From: Schaalia canis
Lineage (GTDB): Bacteria; Actinomycetota; Actinomycetes; Actinomycetales; Actinomycetaceae
Length of the DNA stretch: 64,000 nucleotides
Reading direction: 5' to 3'
Assembly: GCF_003858455.1 (NCBI RefSeq)
Contig: NZ_RQZF01000001.1
Coordinates: 62,001-126,000, forward strand
This document shows, in pieces, positions 39,770 to 49,449 of this stretch (its first letter is position 1; the number at the start of each line of letters is the position of its first letter). Below the pieces are notes generated by a model that worked only from the letters and a program-made list of their open reading frames with translations, was not told the DNA's origin and made no database searches. The position numbers and the translations under genes were made by a program.

Positions 39770-41320
39770 ATGAGACTTGGTATTGACTTTGGGACCACCC
39801 GCACGGCCATCAGCATTGTCGACCGCGGAAACTTTCCCACGGTCTCATTTCACGACTCCGACGGAGACTTGCGCGATCACATTCCCTCTCTCGTTGCTCT
39901 GTCTAATGATGAACTCGTCTACGGCTTCGACGCTGAAACAGCAGCCGCTCAGGGCGCGCCTGTCCTACGCTCAATGAAGCGCATGCTCTCCTCCGCTGAA
40001 CTCAGTGGATCCACCGCCGTTGAACTTGGCGGACATTCCTTCCTTCTGCTCGATATTCTCCGCGGATTCTTTTCTTACGTCGCTGATCGTCTCCGACACG
40101 CATCGACAGCCGCCCCGCTTGCCGCATCTGAGCTGCTCGAGGCCGTTGTTGGCGTTCCTGCGCACGCCCATTCCGCCCAGAGATTCTTTACTCTTGAAGC
40201 AGCTAGGCTGGGGGGCTTCACCCCCCTTTTCATGCTGAACGAGCCATCTGCAGCCGGCCTTGAGTACACCCACCGACACGGGGGTACCGTCAATTCCAAA
40301 CGTACACGCGTCATTGTCTATGACCTTGGTGGAGGTACCTTCGACGCCTCCCTCGTGGCCGTTGACGGCACTTCTCATGAGGTACTCGCCTCCTACGGTG
40401 ACAATCTTCTTGGCGGCGATGACTTCGACGAAGTTCTTGCACTCCTCGCCCTTGATCACGCACGCGAGACATACGAAGACGCACCTACTCGTGAGAGCAT
40501 CGTGAACGCAGACTGGGCTGAACTCTTGATGGAGTGTCGCCTCGCCAAAGAATGCCTCGTCCCCCAAACACGGTGGATCACCGTCCCGCTGCCCAAATCC
40601 TGGAAACTCACTCCTGTCACCATCGCGGCCGCAGACTTCTACGAACGCTGCATCCCCCTCATTGAATCAACACTCGCCACGATGGAACCCCTCCTTGCCC
40701 GTGATGGAGACGACGCCATGCACATCGGAGAGGACGTTGCAGGCCTCTACGTCGTCGGTGGTGCCTCACAACTCCCAATTGTCAGTCGGGTTCTTCGCAG
40801 CACCTACGGGCGACGTGTACACCGCTCCCCCTACTCGGGCGCTTCGACTGCTATTGGCCTGGCAATCGCCTGCGATCCTGATTCACCCTACGCCCTCGTT
40901 GATCGCCTATCACGAGGCCTCGGCGTATTCCGTGAACGGCATTCTGGCGCTGAAGTCTCCTTTGACCCGCTCCTTCCCCGTGACCTGCGGATTGAAGGTT
41001 CACATGGGGCTACAGTGACCCGCACCTACAAAGCGATTCACAACATCGGGTGCTTCAGGTTTATTGAATACTCATCGCTTGATGCGGACGGGACCCCACG
41101 AGGAGAGGTTCTCCCACTCGAGGAAGTGCTCTTCCCCTTCGACGCCACGCTGCAGGGCATGAGCCCCGATGAGCTCTCGACAATTCCTGTCCGTCATATG
41201 GATGTTGGAGTGATGTGCCAAGAGCGATACAGCGTTGATGCAAACGGTATCGTGACGGTCACCCTCACCGATCTCTCCACTGGGTATTCACTCACCCGAT
41301 CCCTGGCATCACGCGTCTAA
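39770..41320 (+). CDS. Hsp70-family ATPase (DnaK-like)
   Basis: A 516-residue protein with the actin-fold ATPase of Hsp70: phosphate 1 LGIDFGTTRTAISI, the connect region NEPSAAGLEYT, phosphate 2 VYDLGGGTFDASLVAV and the adenosine motif LYVVGGASQLPIVSRVL. The remaining 130 residues (about 385-516) look beta-rich but do not resemble the DnaK lid, and there is no EEVD-like tail. It is therefore a shortened paralogue and not the cell's DnaK. TATGGT lies 6 nt before the ATG, suggesting a leaderless mRNA. Function unknown. Confidence 0.85.
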   Translation: MRLGIDFGTTRTAISIVDRGNFPTVSFHDSDGDLRDHIPSLVALSNDELVYGFDAETAAAQGAPVLRSMKRMLSSAELSGSTAVELGGHSFLLLDILRGFFSYVADRLRHASTAAPLAASELLEAVVGVPAHAHSAQRFFTLEAARLGGFTPLFMLNEPSAAGLEYTHRHGGTVNSKRTRVIVYDLGGGTFDASLVAVDGTSHEVLASYGDNLLGGDDFDEVLALLALDHARETYEDAPTRESIVNADWAELLMECRLAKECLVPQTRWITVPLPKSWKLTPVTIAAADFYERCIPLIESTLATMEPLLARDGDDAMHIGEDVAGLYVVGGASQLPIVSRVLRSTYGRRVHRSPYSGASTAIGLAIACDPDSPYALVDRLSRGLGVFRERHSGAEVSFDPLLPRDLRIEGSHGATVTRTYKAIHNIGCFRFIEYSSLDADGTPRGEVLPLEEVLFPFDATLQGMSPDELSTIPVRHMDVGVMCQERYSVDANGIVTVTLTDLSTGYSLTRSLASRV

Positions 41321-41338
41321 GAGGTCCACAATGGAAGG

Positions 41339-43126
41339 ATGACTCAATGGCTGAGTGATCTGGGCAGGCTCTGTGCTCACAGAGCCAGAACTGTCCTGCT
41401 CGGCTGGCTGGCCACCCTTCTCGCGCTGGCTGCTCTCATTGTGTGGACTGGCCCCCATCTTTCCAATAATTTCACCATCCCGGGAACCCAAGCCCAAGAG
41501 GGGCTTGATGTGCTGGCGCAGCGTTTCCCCGAGATGAACGGCACCTCAGGTCACATACTCCTGACAGCCCCTCATGGCGCAGCCATCGAAACATACCGCA
41601 GCGACATCAGGCTCTACCTTCAGAGCATTGCCCCAACCCTCCCTGCGGGCACAGAACTCACCGACCCGTGGTCGGAATATTTGCGCACCCCAAGCATTTC
41701 GCCTGATGGACGCCACGCACTCATCAATATTCAATTCCCCTTCACTATTGACAGCATCGACCAAACCGCAAAAACCCTTCTCGAAGAAGCCGCTACCCGC
41801 GCCCCGTCAGGTCTGACCGCACAACCTGGAGGGCAGATCTACCAGACAACAACTGTGCCTCTCAGCGTGATGGAGCTTATCGGTGTCGGAATAGCTTTTA
41901 TCGCACTCATGGTGACACTGCGGCGTTTCCTGGCAGCACTCACACCACTCGTGAGCGCACTCCTCGGTACTGCCGGCATCGTGACGCTCATCGTCCTCGC
42001 TGCGCTCTGGTTGGATATCTCCACAACAACACCCACCCTGGCGGTGATGATTACTCTCGCTGTCGGCATCGACTACGCCTTGTTCATCGTCACGCGACAC
42101 CAACGACAGATGCGCGCAGGCATGGACTGTTACCTCTCCATTTCGTTAGCAACAGCCACGGCGGGTTCGGCAGTCATCTACGCGGCAATGACCGTCATCA
42201 TTGCCTTATGCGCGCTTGCTGTGACAGGCATACCCTTCCTCACCATAATGGGGCTGAGCGCAGCAGGGGGCGTCACTATCGCCGCCATAAGCTCCACTAC
42301 CGCTTTACCCGCGCTTTTGGCACTCCTTCAACATCGCGTTCTCCCCACTCAAAAACGCAAGAAAACCTCTGCAGAAGAAAACACTGAAGAAAGTGCCACC
42401 CCAGATGACGGAATAGCGCTCAATCCAGGCCACAACACGGTTAATGAGCCCGCTCAGCGCACCCTCCCCGAACGTTGGGCCGAAGGCGTGACTGCACACC
42501 CAATGCTGGCACTCATCGGTGTTCTCACCATCGTCCTCGGCCTCGCATCACCCGCACCGCTGCTGGCCCTCAGCCTGCCTGACAACGGCGTAGAACCCCC
42601 TGGAACCTACGCTCGCGACACCTATGACGCTGTCAACGAAGCATTCGGCCCAGGAGCGAACGCACCCCTCCTTATCGTTGGTGACATTATTCATTCAACC
42701 GACCCCTTGGGATTAATGGATGACTGGGCTCGCAGCGTCGAAAAACTCCCCGGCGTTGCCTCTATTCAACTCGCCACTCCCAATAGGAACGCTGACCTCG
42801 GAGTTCTCGTCATCATTCCGACAACATCATCAACGGATCCGGCCACCGCGCACACGGTTAAAGAGCTACGCGCACTAGCTCCCCAGTGGCAGACAAGATT
42901 TGGCATCGACAACATCCGTGTCACCGGCCTGACAGCAGCCAAAATTGACATCACCGACAGGCTCACCGATGCCCTCATCCCCTTCGGCATTGTTGTCGTC
43001 ACCTTAGCGCTGGTCATCCTCACCCTGGTCTTTCATTCGATCTGGGTGCCACTGAGCGCAGCACTTGGTTGTCGGCGCAGCCTTTGGCGTTACAACCGCC
43101 GTATTCACCTGGCAGCCCCTGAATAA
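41339..43126 (+). CDS. MMPL/RND-type exporter, N-terminal part (frameshifted)
   Basis: The first 575 or so residues are a normal MMPL transporter: a membrane helix at 18-38, extracytoplasmic domain 1, helices with the signature AVGIDYALFIVTRHQRQM, a cytoplasmic loop rich in Lys/Glu, then the second periplasmic domain and SIWVPLSAALG. At about 43062 the frame slips and the last 20 residues (CRRSLWRYNRRIHLAAPE) are out of frame. The transporter continues in the next frame (next entry). RBS GGAAGG precedes the ATG. Confidence 0.85.
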   Translation: MTQWLSDLGRLCAHRARTVLLGWLATLLALAALIVWTGPHLSNNFTIPGTQAQEGLDVLAQRFPEMNGTSGHILLTAPHGAAIETYRSDIRLYLQSIAPTLPAGTELTDPWSEYLRTPSISPDGRHALINIQFPFTIDSIDQTAKTLLEEAATRAPSGLTAQPGGQIYQTTTVPLSVMELIGVGIAFIALMVTLRRFLAALTPLVSALLGTAGIVTLIVLAALWLDISTTTPTLAVMITLAVGIDYALFIVTRHQRQMRAGMDCYLSISLATATAGSAVIYAAMTVIIALCALAVTGIPFLTIMGLSAAGGVTIAAISSTTALPALLALLQHRVLPTQKRKKTSAEENTEESATPDDGIALNPGHNTVNEPAQRTLPERWAEGVTAHPMLALIGVLTIVLGLASPAPLLALSLPDNGVEPPGTYARDTYDAVNEAFGPGANAPLLIVGDIIHSTDPLGLMDDWARSVEKLPGVASIQLATPNRNADLGVLVIIPTTSSTDPATAHTVKELRALAPQWQTRFGIDNIRVTGLTAAKIDITDRLTDALIPFGIVVVTLALVILTLVFHSIWVPLSAALGCRRSLWRYNRRIHLAAPE

Positions 43127-44087
43127 CGCGCTACTCATCGGACAAACAGGGGCAGTCATCTGCTTCATGCCGATCATCGTCGTTGGCGTACTCTTCGGTC
43201 TGGCCATGGACTACCAAGTCTTCGTCGTCACCGCGATCCAAGAAGAAACGCATAAGGGGGTCGACACGCGACAATCCATTATTCGTGGCATGAGGAACTC
43301 TGGAAGCGTTGTCACCGCGGCCGCACTCATTATGGTTGCAGTCTTTGCCGGTTTCATCCCCCACGGTTCCTACTACGTCCAACCCATTGCTGTAGGTCTA
43401 GCCGCGGGCGTCGCAGTCGATGCATTCCTTATTCGCATGACTGCAATCCCTGCCTTCCTTATGCTTATCGGAAAGTACGCCTGGTGGTGTCCCACTTTCC
43501 TCGCCAATCGGCTCCCTCACCTTGCGCACACTGAAGACGCGCTCACGAGCGAGCTTTCCACCCCACGTCATGCAGGTGCCCCCACTCCCCTGCTGATTTC
43601 CCGCAGTCTGACCGTTGACGGTCGTGGCCACACAACATCCCGCCTTGCAGATTTCGACATCCATGCCGGAGAGTGCGTACGTTTTGATGCCCCTCCTTTA
43701 GTAGCGCGGCAGGTCATGAGAATTCTTGCTGGAGTGAGTAGACCTCGCCGCGGCTATCTTTTAATGAATCTTGCAAACCCGCGTGTGCAGAGCCACTCCC
43801 CTAAACGGGCCCGCGCTGGCTTTATCTACGACAGTGTCAGCGCCGATCTTGTTGTTAAAGACATCCAAAAAAGCAATGCTCTGCCCTGTCTGGCTGTTGA
43901 CATTCCCCTCAACGACGAGGAACTGCGCGCCCTCTATGCAGCAAGCGCAGGGGCAGGAGGGTGTCTTCTCCTTGGACCATTAGTAGACATCCCACCAGAC
44001 CTTAGCGTTCGCATACTCCACCTTGATAGGCACAAGAACACTCACTCCCCCACCCTTGCTGCGTCAGCTACGGAGGTGTCAGTATGA
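43065..44087 (+). CDS. MMPL exporter, C-terminal part, fused to an ABC-ATPase-like degenerate domain
   Basis: Continues the previous entry. Residues about 1-145 are the last MMPL membrane segments, with the signature GLAMDYQVFVVTAIQEE. The next 195 residues resemble an ABC ATPase by order of motifs: a beta-strand lead-in LTVDGRGHTTSRLADFDIHAGECVRFDAP in place of the Walker A strand, then VMRILAGVSRPRRGYLLM. Walker A is lost (no GxxGxGKS/T), and there is no LSGGQ or DEAD box. The 43065 codon is the first possible one in this frame; it is probably not a natural start. Overlaps the YhgE gene by 4 nt. Confidence 0.75.
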   Translation: MVVGAAFGVTTAVFTWQPLNNALLIGQTGAVICFMPIIVVGVLFGLAMDYQVFVVTAIQEETHKGVDTRQSIIRGMRNSGSVVTAAALIMVAVFAGFIPHGSYYVQPIAVGLAAGVAVDAFLIRMTAIPAFLMLIGKYAWWCPTFLANRLPHLAHTEDALTSELSTPRHAGAPTPLLISRSLTVDGRGHTTSRLADFDIHAGECVRFDAPPLVARQVMRILAGVSRPRRGYLLMNLANPRVQSHSPKRARAGFIYDSVSADLVVKDIQKSNALPCLAVDIPLNDEELRALYAASAGAGGCLLLGPLVDIPPDLSVRILHLDRHKNTHSPTLAASATEVSV

Positions 44088-46639
44088 GCCCCTCACCCGT
44101 CGCATGGCGACTCGGGCGCGCCGCCCGACTCCTCATCCCTCTCCTCATTGTCTGCCTACTGCCGCTCTTGATTCTCAACAGTGTGGGGCCAACCCTGCGC
44201 GTCGGCATCGTCAACGTAGACAAGGGCGCAACCGTCACCCTTCCCACAGGCCAAAGCCAATTTGTTCCCTTCGGACGACAACTCAGCGCAGCTTTGCTTG
44301 ATACACAAGAACGTTCCGGCGCCACGGTTGAACTCCTCGCCATTGACACAGCTACCCACCGCTTTGATGAAGGAGCCCTTGATGCCCTGGTGATTATCCC
44401 CGAAGATTTCTCTGATCACCTCGCAACCTTTGGCACCACCCGCGCCCGCCACGCGCATATTGAACTCCACATCCGAAGTAGCCTCAACCGCAGCACTCAA
44501 GCCTTGGCCTCCTATATTGAGGAGACTGCCCGCCACAATCTCAGGACAACGTTGACAGAGAACCTGCTCGGTGGCATCTACGACGGCTTGGACACCTTGA
44601 AAGACGGAATGCAACAGGCTATCAAAGGGTCAGAAGATCTTGCATCCGGTACTGCTCAAGCTGCGCGTGGCATCAGCCAGCTCCATGCAGGAGCTCAACA
44701 ACTCACTGACGGACTTGAGCAATTCAGCGCCGGTGTCGCAGACCTCAACGCCGGTGCAGGTGCACTGGCGGAGGGGAGCAGCGAACTCAACGGAGGCATC
44801 GGGCAGCTCCGCGACGGTGCACAGCAGTTATCGGCTGGCATTAGCGACCTTGCTGATGGACTGACTGGAACCGCCACGCAACCGGGCCTCATGCCAGGGG
44901 TTAATGCTCTTACTGATGGGGTTCTTGGAACTGAGAAATCCCCTGGCCTCGTACAAGGTACGCGCCAACTTGCGGAAGGAAACCGTCGACTTGCCAACGG
45001 TGTCGAAGCGATATTCAGCGTCATGGATCCCTTGCGTCACCTTATCCCGCCACCCGATGCGCATGAGGGGTCACGGATTGACCTTGTTGAGATGATCGCA
45101 CATAGCCGTGCACTGGCCCAGGCCGCTCTTGACGCCCTTGATGCCGGTGCAGGAATTGTTGATAGTCCAGAGTCAATTGCTTCTCTTAAAGAAGCGTTGC
45201 GGCAGCTCGTTGATCAATGTCCAGCCGATGAGCAGGAGTTTTGCACGCAACTCAAAGCCCTTGTTGGGCAAATGAATGACTATCTCGACACTCTGCCTGA
45301 TGTGCATCAGCAGTCTCGGCAGGCTCTTGAAAACTTCTTAACGCAGACTGGAACACCCGAGTTTAGTGAACGTCTACGTGCGGCGCAGGAAATTCTTGAT
45401 GCCCATGGCGGTATCTATGGCCTTATCTACGGTCCGCAGGGGGCGTTTTCTCAGCTTGATGCACTCCGCTCGGGCACGCGCCAGCTTGCCGAAGGAGCTG
45501 AACTCATAGCCGATCGAGTTGGTGGCACTGATAAAGAACCGGGGCTCGCTCAAGGGATTACGCAGTTACGCGACGGTGTCGAGCAACTGCAACAGGGCGT
45601 CACCGGGCGTAACCGCTATGGGGAAATCGTACACAGTACCCATCTGCTCGGTGGAGCCACCCAACTTGCTGATGGACTCAGCCGCGCATCTGCGGGGGCA
45701 GCAGCATTTGATGATGGCATGCAGCGCTTTCGTAATGGCACCAATGAGGCAGCGAACGGAGCGCACTCATTAACCGAGGGCGCGCGACAATTACGTGGGG
45801 GAAGCGCAGACGCCGCCGACGGCCTTGGGCGCCTTCATGAAGGGGCGCAGCAACTCTCGCGTGGGCTCAAAGAGGGGGAAGAATCAATCCCGTATTACTC
45901 CCCCAGTGAGCGCAAACGTATCATCACAGTCGCCCTCTCCCCTGTTTCGCTTGCGCATGAGAATGAAGCTGCAGGTGTTTCTACTCCCTCCGGCGAGGTC
46001 ATACGCGGGGCGCAGATTTCGATTTTAGTGATCGTGATGTGGGTCGTAGGTGCGGTGGTACTCCTGCGAACCAATCCCTTTAGCGCCACCCAGTTGACTC
46101 GACCGATTACTGCCGCGCAGGTTGCTCTTCATTCCTTGCGGGGACCTTTAATCATTGGTGCCGCTTTGGCGATAGTTTCACTCCTAGCGCTGTGGGGTAT
46201 TCAGCCGGTACGGCCCCCTCACGTTGCTGGTTCGGCACCCTTGTGGACGGGAGTTACATCAATCCTGACAGTTCTGATCGGCGTCATTTCCATCATGGTG
46301 ATCCATCAGGGGATCATGGCCGTGAGCGGTCGGCGGAACGGGCCGGGGGTCGTCATAGTGACACTGACGATCCAGCTTATTCCTCTTGTGACAAGCTCAC
46401 TCTTTCAGGGAAACGCCAGCGAAGAAAGTTGGGTGGGGTGGAGTCCTCTGGGTGCACTTGTCCGTGCCTTACAGGCGGCCTACTATCACGACGGTGCAGG
46501 GCAGTGGGCAGGCGCTCTGTTCATTCTGATTGTGTGGGCACTGGGAACATTCATTGTTTCGATCCTGAGCGTGAACCACTATCGGAGCGAGAATGAGCGG
46601 GCTGCTTTGCTTGAAACACTGCAGCATCATGCGGTTTAG
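44084..46639 (+). CDS. YhgE/Pip-family membrane protein
   Basis: An 851-residue protein. A membrane helix sits at 17-35 (LLIPLLIVCLLPLLILNSVG), followed by a domain opening with VGIVNVDKGATVTLP. A long extracytoplasmic region (about 160-600) carries many repeats of the type QLxDGAxQLxxGL (AQQLTDGLEQFSAG, GAQQLSAGISDLADGL), typical of YhgE. Five membrane helices follow in an ABC-2-like C-terminus. The start overlaps the MMPL gene (ATGA), so they form one operon. Family members include phage-infection proteins and secretion-linked proteins; the role here is unknown. Confidence 0.85.
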   Translation: MSPSPVAWRLGRAARLLIPLLIVCLLPLLILNSVGPTLRVGIVNVDKGATVTLPTGQSQFVPFGRQLSAALLDTQERSGATVELLAIDTATHRFDEGALDALVIIPEDFSDHLATFGTTRARHAHIELHIRSSLNRSTQALASYIEETARHNLRTTLTENLLGGIYDGLDTLKDGMQQAIKGSEDLASGTAQAARGISQLHAGAQQLTDGLEQFSAGVADLNAGAGALAEGSSELNGGIGQLRDGAQQLSAGISDLADGLTGTATQPGLMPGVNALTDGVLGTEKSPGLVQGTRQLAEGNRRLANGVEAIFSVMDPLRHLIPPPDAHEGSRIDLVEMIAHSRALAQAALDALDAGAGIVDSPESIASLKEALRQLVDQCPADEQEFCTQLKALVGQMNDYLDTLPDVHQQSRQALENFLTQTGTPEFSERLRAAQEILDAHGGIYGLIYGPQGAFSQLDALRSGTRQLAEGAELIADRVGGTDKEPGLAQGITQLRDGVEQLQQGVTGRNRYGEIVHSTHLLGGATQLADGLSRASAGAAAFDDGMQRFRNGTNEAANGAHSLTEGARQLRGGSADAADGLGRLHEGAQQLSRGLKEGEESIPYYSPSERKRIITVALSPVSLAHENEAAGVSTPSGEVIRGAQISILVIVMWVVGAVVLLRTNPFSATQLTRPITAAQVALHSLRGPLIIGAALAIVSLLALWGIQPVRPPHVAGSAPLWTGVTSILTVLIGVISIMVIHQGIMAVSGRRNGPGVVIVTLTIQLIPLVTSSLFQGNASEESWVGWSPLGALVRALQAAYYHDGAGQWAGALFILIVWALGTFIVSILSVNHYRSENERAALLETLQHHAV

Positions 46640-46662
46640 GAGCGCTAAGGCTCCGATGGGAT

Positions 46663-47223
46663 TCAGGAAACCGAGCGGCGAAGCCTGCGACGTTCAGCGA
46701 GCTCATCGATCATGACAGGCTCGTCGGCGTGTTCAATCGGAAGCTCAGCCAGGGAGCCTTCAATTTCTCGCCACACGCGACCAACTGCAATGCCAAAGAC
46801 ACCCTGCCCACCCTGAAGGAGGTCAATAACCTCGTCAGTGGAAGTGCACTCATACACCGAGGCGCCATCGCTCATGAGGGTGATGGAGGCAAGATCGTCA
46901 ACACCGCGGTCGTGAAGCTGACTGACTGCTGAGCGTACTTGCTGCAAAGAGACACCTGCGTCAAGCAGTTTCTTCACAATCTTGAGTACGAGAATGTCTT
47001 TGAAGGAGTACAGACGCTGTGAGCCAGAACCGCGTGCGGCGCGAATAGAGGGTTGGAGAAGACCTGTGCGCGCCCAGTAATCGAGCTGACGGTAGGTGAT
47101 GCCAGCGGCAGAGCAAGCAACGGGGCCTCGGTACCCCATTGCTTCGTCATCAATACCTTCGAGCGGGTCGCCAAAAAGCATGGCTTGACGCTCAGCAGCA
47201 GGATGCTCGAGCTGTGCACTCAT
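46663..47223 (-). CDS. MerR-family transcriptional regulator (Rv1830-like)
   Basis: A 186-residue protein with a MerR-type winged helix near 42-80 (SAAGITYRQLDYWARTGLL, then a wing GSGSQRLYSFKDI), a helical linker and a C-terminal region without an obvious metal-binding Cys pattern. The start at MSAQLEH follows AAGGAG; ten residues upstream in frame are not supported. It matches in order the MerR gene that closes the garA cluster in mycobacteria. Target promoters cannot be read from the sequence. Confidence 0.85.
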   Translation of the reverse strand: MSAQLEHPAAERQAMLFGDPLEGIDDEAMGYRGPVACSAAGITYRQLDYWARTGLLQPSIRAARGSGSQRLYSFKDILVLKIVKKLLDAGVSLQQVRSAVSQLHDRGVDDLASITLMSDGASVYECTSTDEVIDLLQGGQGVFGIAVGRVWREIEGSLAELPIEHADEPVMIDELAERRRLRRSVS

Positions 47224-47344
47224 GGCGACTCCTTGCGGATAACGTGTGGGCAAGAACTACTTGTATAACGCTAGGCTTGAAATGGCCTCTGGTCAACGAC
47301 TAAGACGGCGTGCCTCAACCTCAAGTTGAGAGTGAAGGTTGGTG

Positions 47345-48121
47345 TTAATGCTGAAGCCCTGAAAGCGCTGTGCGCAACATCTCACGATGCAGGTGTGCAA
47401 AGAGCTCGCCTAAATCAGTTGCCCGTGCGGCGGCTTTTTCTTTATCTCCGCTTCTCCCTCGCGCACGCTGAGAATCAACGAGCTGATCCACCATATCGGC
47501 GGCACGCTCGGCTGAGTGGCGAACGCTGCGTAGCAAACGTAGGTCAACGCCCTCAGCCTCAAGCTGGCGGATCAGAGCAACAACATGCACGCTACGGGTT
47601 GGGAAATACCCTGCCATGTCGGGGGTAATGAGGCCCAGGCGAGTGTATTCCTCAAGGGATTCGTGATCCGCTCCAGTCAAGTCGGACAGATCACGAGCGG
47701 GAATATAGGCGCGGTTTTGAGGCGTGACGACTTTTCCATCAGAGGTGACAACTCTCGCGACAGGAGCCACCTCAATATCATGGCCAGCATCCAACGCTGC
47801 AAGTTCATCACCGATCACACGCAATGGAAGGTAGGAATCCCTCTGGCGGCTTAGGATGAAACGCAGTCTCTCGATATCCGCCAGAGAATACTTCCGGTAG
47901 CCGGAGCCGGTACGAGCAGGTATCACCAACCCCTCGGTCTCAAGAAAACGGATCTTTGAGACCGTTAAGGTTGGGAACTCTTTCTTCAGTTCCTCAGCAA
48001 CGAAGCCGATCGCTAAAGAAGGATCACGGCTGACTCCACGAGGCCAAGGGCCTGTTTCACTACTTCCGCCGGCCTCAACAATCACCCGAGAACGGGTATT
48101 GACATCCTGCGCGGCACTCAT
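47345..48121 (-). CDS. ftsR: MerR-family regulator FtsR
   Basis: A 258-residue MerR-like protein, homologous to Rv1828/FtsR, which activates ftsZ in Corynebacterium. The DNA-binding helix-turn-helix is in LKKEFPTLTVSKIRFLETEGLVIPARTGSGYRKYS, and the second half (YIPARDLSDLTGADHESLEEY) is the paired N-domain-like repeat. It starts in an ATGA overlap with garA, keeping the garA-ftsR pairing. It ends in a low-complexity helix. The sequence supports the family well; the ftsZ target is inferred. Confidence 0.87.
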   Translation of the reverse strand: MSAAQDVNTRSRVIVEAGGSSETGPWPRGVSRDPSLAIGFVAEELKKEFPTLTVSKIRFLETEGLVIPARTGSGYRKYSLADIERLRFILSRQRDSYLPLRVIGDELAALDAGHDIEVAPVARVVTSDGKVVTPQNRAYIPARDLSDLTGADHESLEEYTRLGLITPDMAGYFPTRSVHVVALIRQLEAEGVDLRLLRSVRHSAERAADMVDQLVDSQRARGRSGDKEKAAARATDLGELFAHLHREMLRTALSGLQH

Positions 48122-48549
48122 GCGTTGTGAGGAGAGGGTTGATAGGTGAGACGGTACTTTCCGATCTGTACTTCGTCACCAGCCTGCAACTTGATCTGGT
48201 CAACACGTTCACGATTGACGTAGGTGCCATTGAGGGAACCAGAATCGCGCACAATGTGTCCCCCCTCGTGTGCGAGGAACTGGCAGTGCTTTCGAGAGAC
48301 GGTCACGTCGTCAAGGAAGATGTCTGACTTAGGCGAACGACCCGCGTTGGTGACATCAGGAGCAAGAAGGAACCGCGCGCCCGTGTTTGGTCCACGCTGG
48401 ACGATCAATAAAGCAGAGCCTTCAGGAAGGGCATTAACTGCTTCTTGGTCTCGAACCGATAGAGGTAGCGGGCCTGTGACGTCTTCTTCTGGACTTGATA
48501 GTGAGAAGACTGAAGTGGCCGTTGGGTCAAACTCCTGCTGCGCATCCAT
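48118..48549 (-). CDS. garA: FHA-domain protein GarA/OdhI
   Basis: A 143-residue forkhead-associated protein, phosphorylated by Ser/Thr kinases and, in mycobacteria, controlling 2-oxoglutarate metabolism. The N-terminal phosphorylation motif survives as ATSVF with Thr12 (ETTSVF in mycobacteria), so one of the two neighbouring threonines is kept. The FHA core is GRSPKSDIFLDDVTVSRKHCQF with SGSLNGTYVNRERV, all pThr-binding residues being in place. The CAT at 48547-48549 is the start, with GGGAGGAAC upstream as RBS. Confidence 0.93.
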   Translation of the reverse strand: MDAQQEFDPTATSVFSLSSPEEDVTGPLPLSVRDQEAVNALPEGSALLIVQRGPNTGARFLLAPDVTNAGRSPKSDIFLDDVTVSRKHCQFLAHEGGHIVRDSGSLNGTYVNRERVDQIKLQAGDEVQIGKYRLTYQPSPHNA

Positions 48550-48644
48550 GTCACGTTCCTCCCTCTATGGTGACCTTCGACATCAGGTTCAAGCTTACGG
48601 TTTTTTATTCTGCGCGTCAGTGCGAACGAGATAGAAATACTAGG

Positions 48645-49448
48645 CTACTGCACTTTCGCCCAGCGTGGCTCGATAGGCTGTGCAACTGGACGAATTGTCA
48701 CTGCTTCCTCACGGCGAATCGTCACATCAGCGCCTTTCGCGCGCATCTGAGCCGCTGAACCAGCCTGGATCTCCAAAGCCGTAGCGATAGTGTCTGGCTC
48801 GCCAATAACCTCCCACCGGAAGGGAGACGCTAAAGGCTTACCATCAAGGTAGACCCCATTGGCGTCGGAGGTAAAAGAAGACCGCATGGTGAGTCGTACG
48901 CCGTTCAAAGCGACAGCTTCGGCACCAGCATTGCGCAATTCACCAAGAGCCATGACGAAGTTTGTTGTACTCAGCGCTTTTTGGGAATCAACGACGGTCA
49001 TAATCACACCCGGCCCTTCAACGGGAACGAGGGCAGCATTAATTTCGGCAAGTTCGCGAGCTTTAATGGCCTCGTCAAGAGCGGCTTGGCGTTGAGTAGC
49101 TGCATTCTCAAGCTCAGACAGCTTTGATAGCAGTTGTGCGCGCTCTGCGCGCAGGGACTCTTCTTTCGAGGTGAGTTCTTCAAGGAGCACAACAAGATCT
49201 TCTTGGGTGAGGGACTCTAGAGGGTCAGAGCGTTGCGAAATCACCTGGCTAGCGAGTGCGAAACCCAGGGAAAAGAAGATGATGAGGAGAACTACGTGAA
49301 TCCCGCGAGGGGCTGAGATAAACGCTTTCCACAGTTTGCGCGTGATGGACGGCGTTGTCTTTTTCTTCTCGTCAGCCTGTGAAGAGGACTGGCTGTGTTC
49401 AGCGTTGGCTACTTTGGGATCTGGAGCTGTGCCCTGTGAACTTTGCAT
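48645..49448 (-). CDS. DUF881 family protein
   Basis: A 267-residue protein with a membrane helix at about 40-62 (APRGIHVVLLIIFFSLGFAL), a coiled coil (SLTQEDLVVLLEELTSKEESLRAERAQLLSKLSELENA, which runs from about 75 to 125), and the DUF881 domain GPGVIMTVVDSQ. The start at MQSSQG is 1 nt from the DUF1290 stop. Second of a DUF881-DUF1290-DUF881 trio, linked to garA and ftsR as in Mycobacterium tuberculosis (Rv1823-1825). Function unknown. Confidence 0.87.
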   Translation of the reverse strand: MQSSQGTAPDPKVANAEHSQSSSQADEKKKTTPSITRKLWKAFISAPRGIHVVLLIIFFSLGFALASQVISQRSDPLESLTQEDLVVLLEELTSKEESLRAERAQLLSKLSELENAATQRQAALDEAIKARELAEINAALVPVEGPGVIMTVVDSQKALSTTNFVMALGELRNAGAEAVALNGVRLTMRSSFTSDANGVYLDGKPLASPFRWEVIGEPDTIATALEIQAGSAAQMRAKGADVTIRREEAVTIRPVAQPIEPRWAKVQ

Positions 49449-49449
49449 G

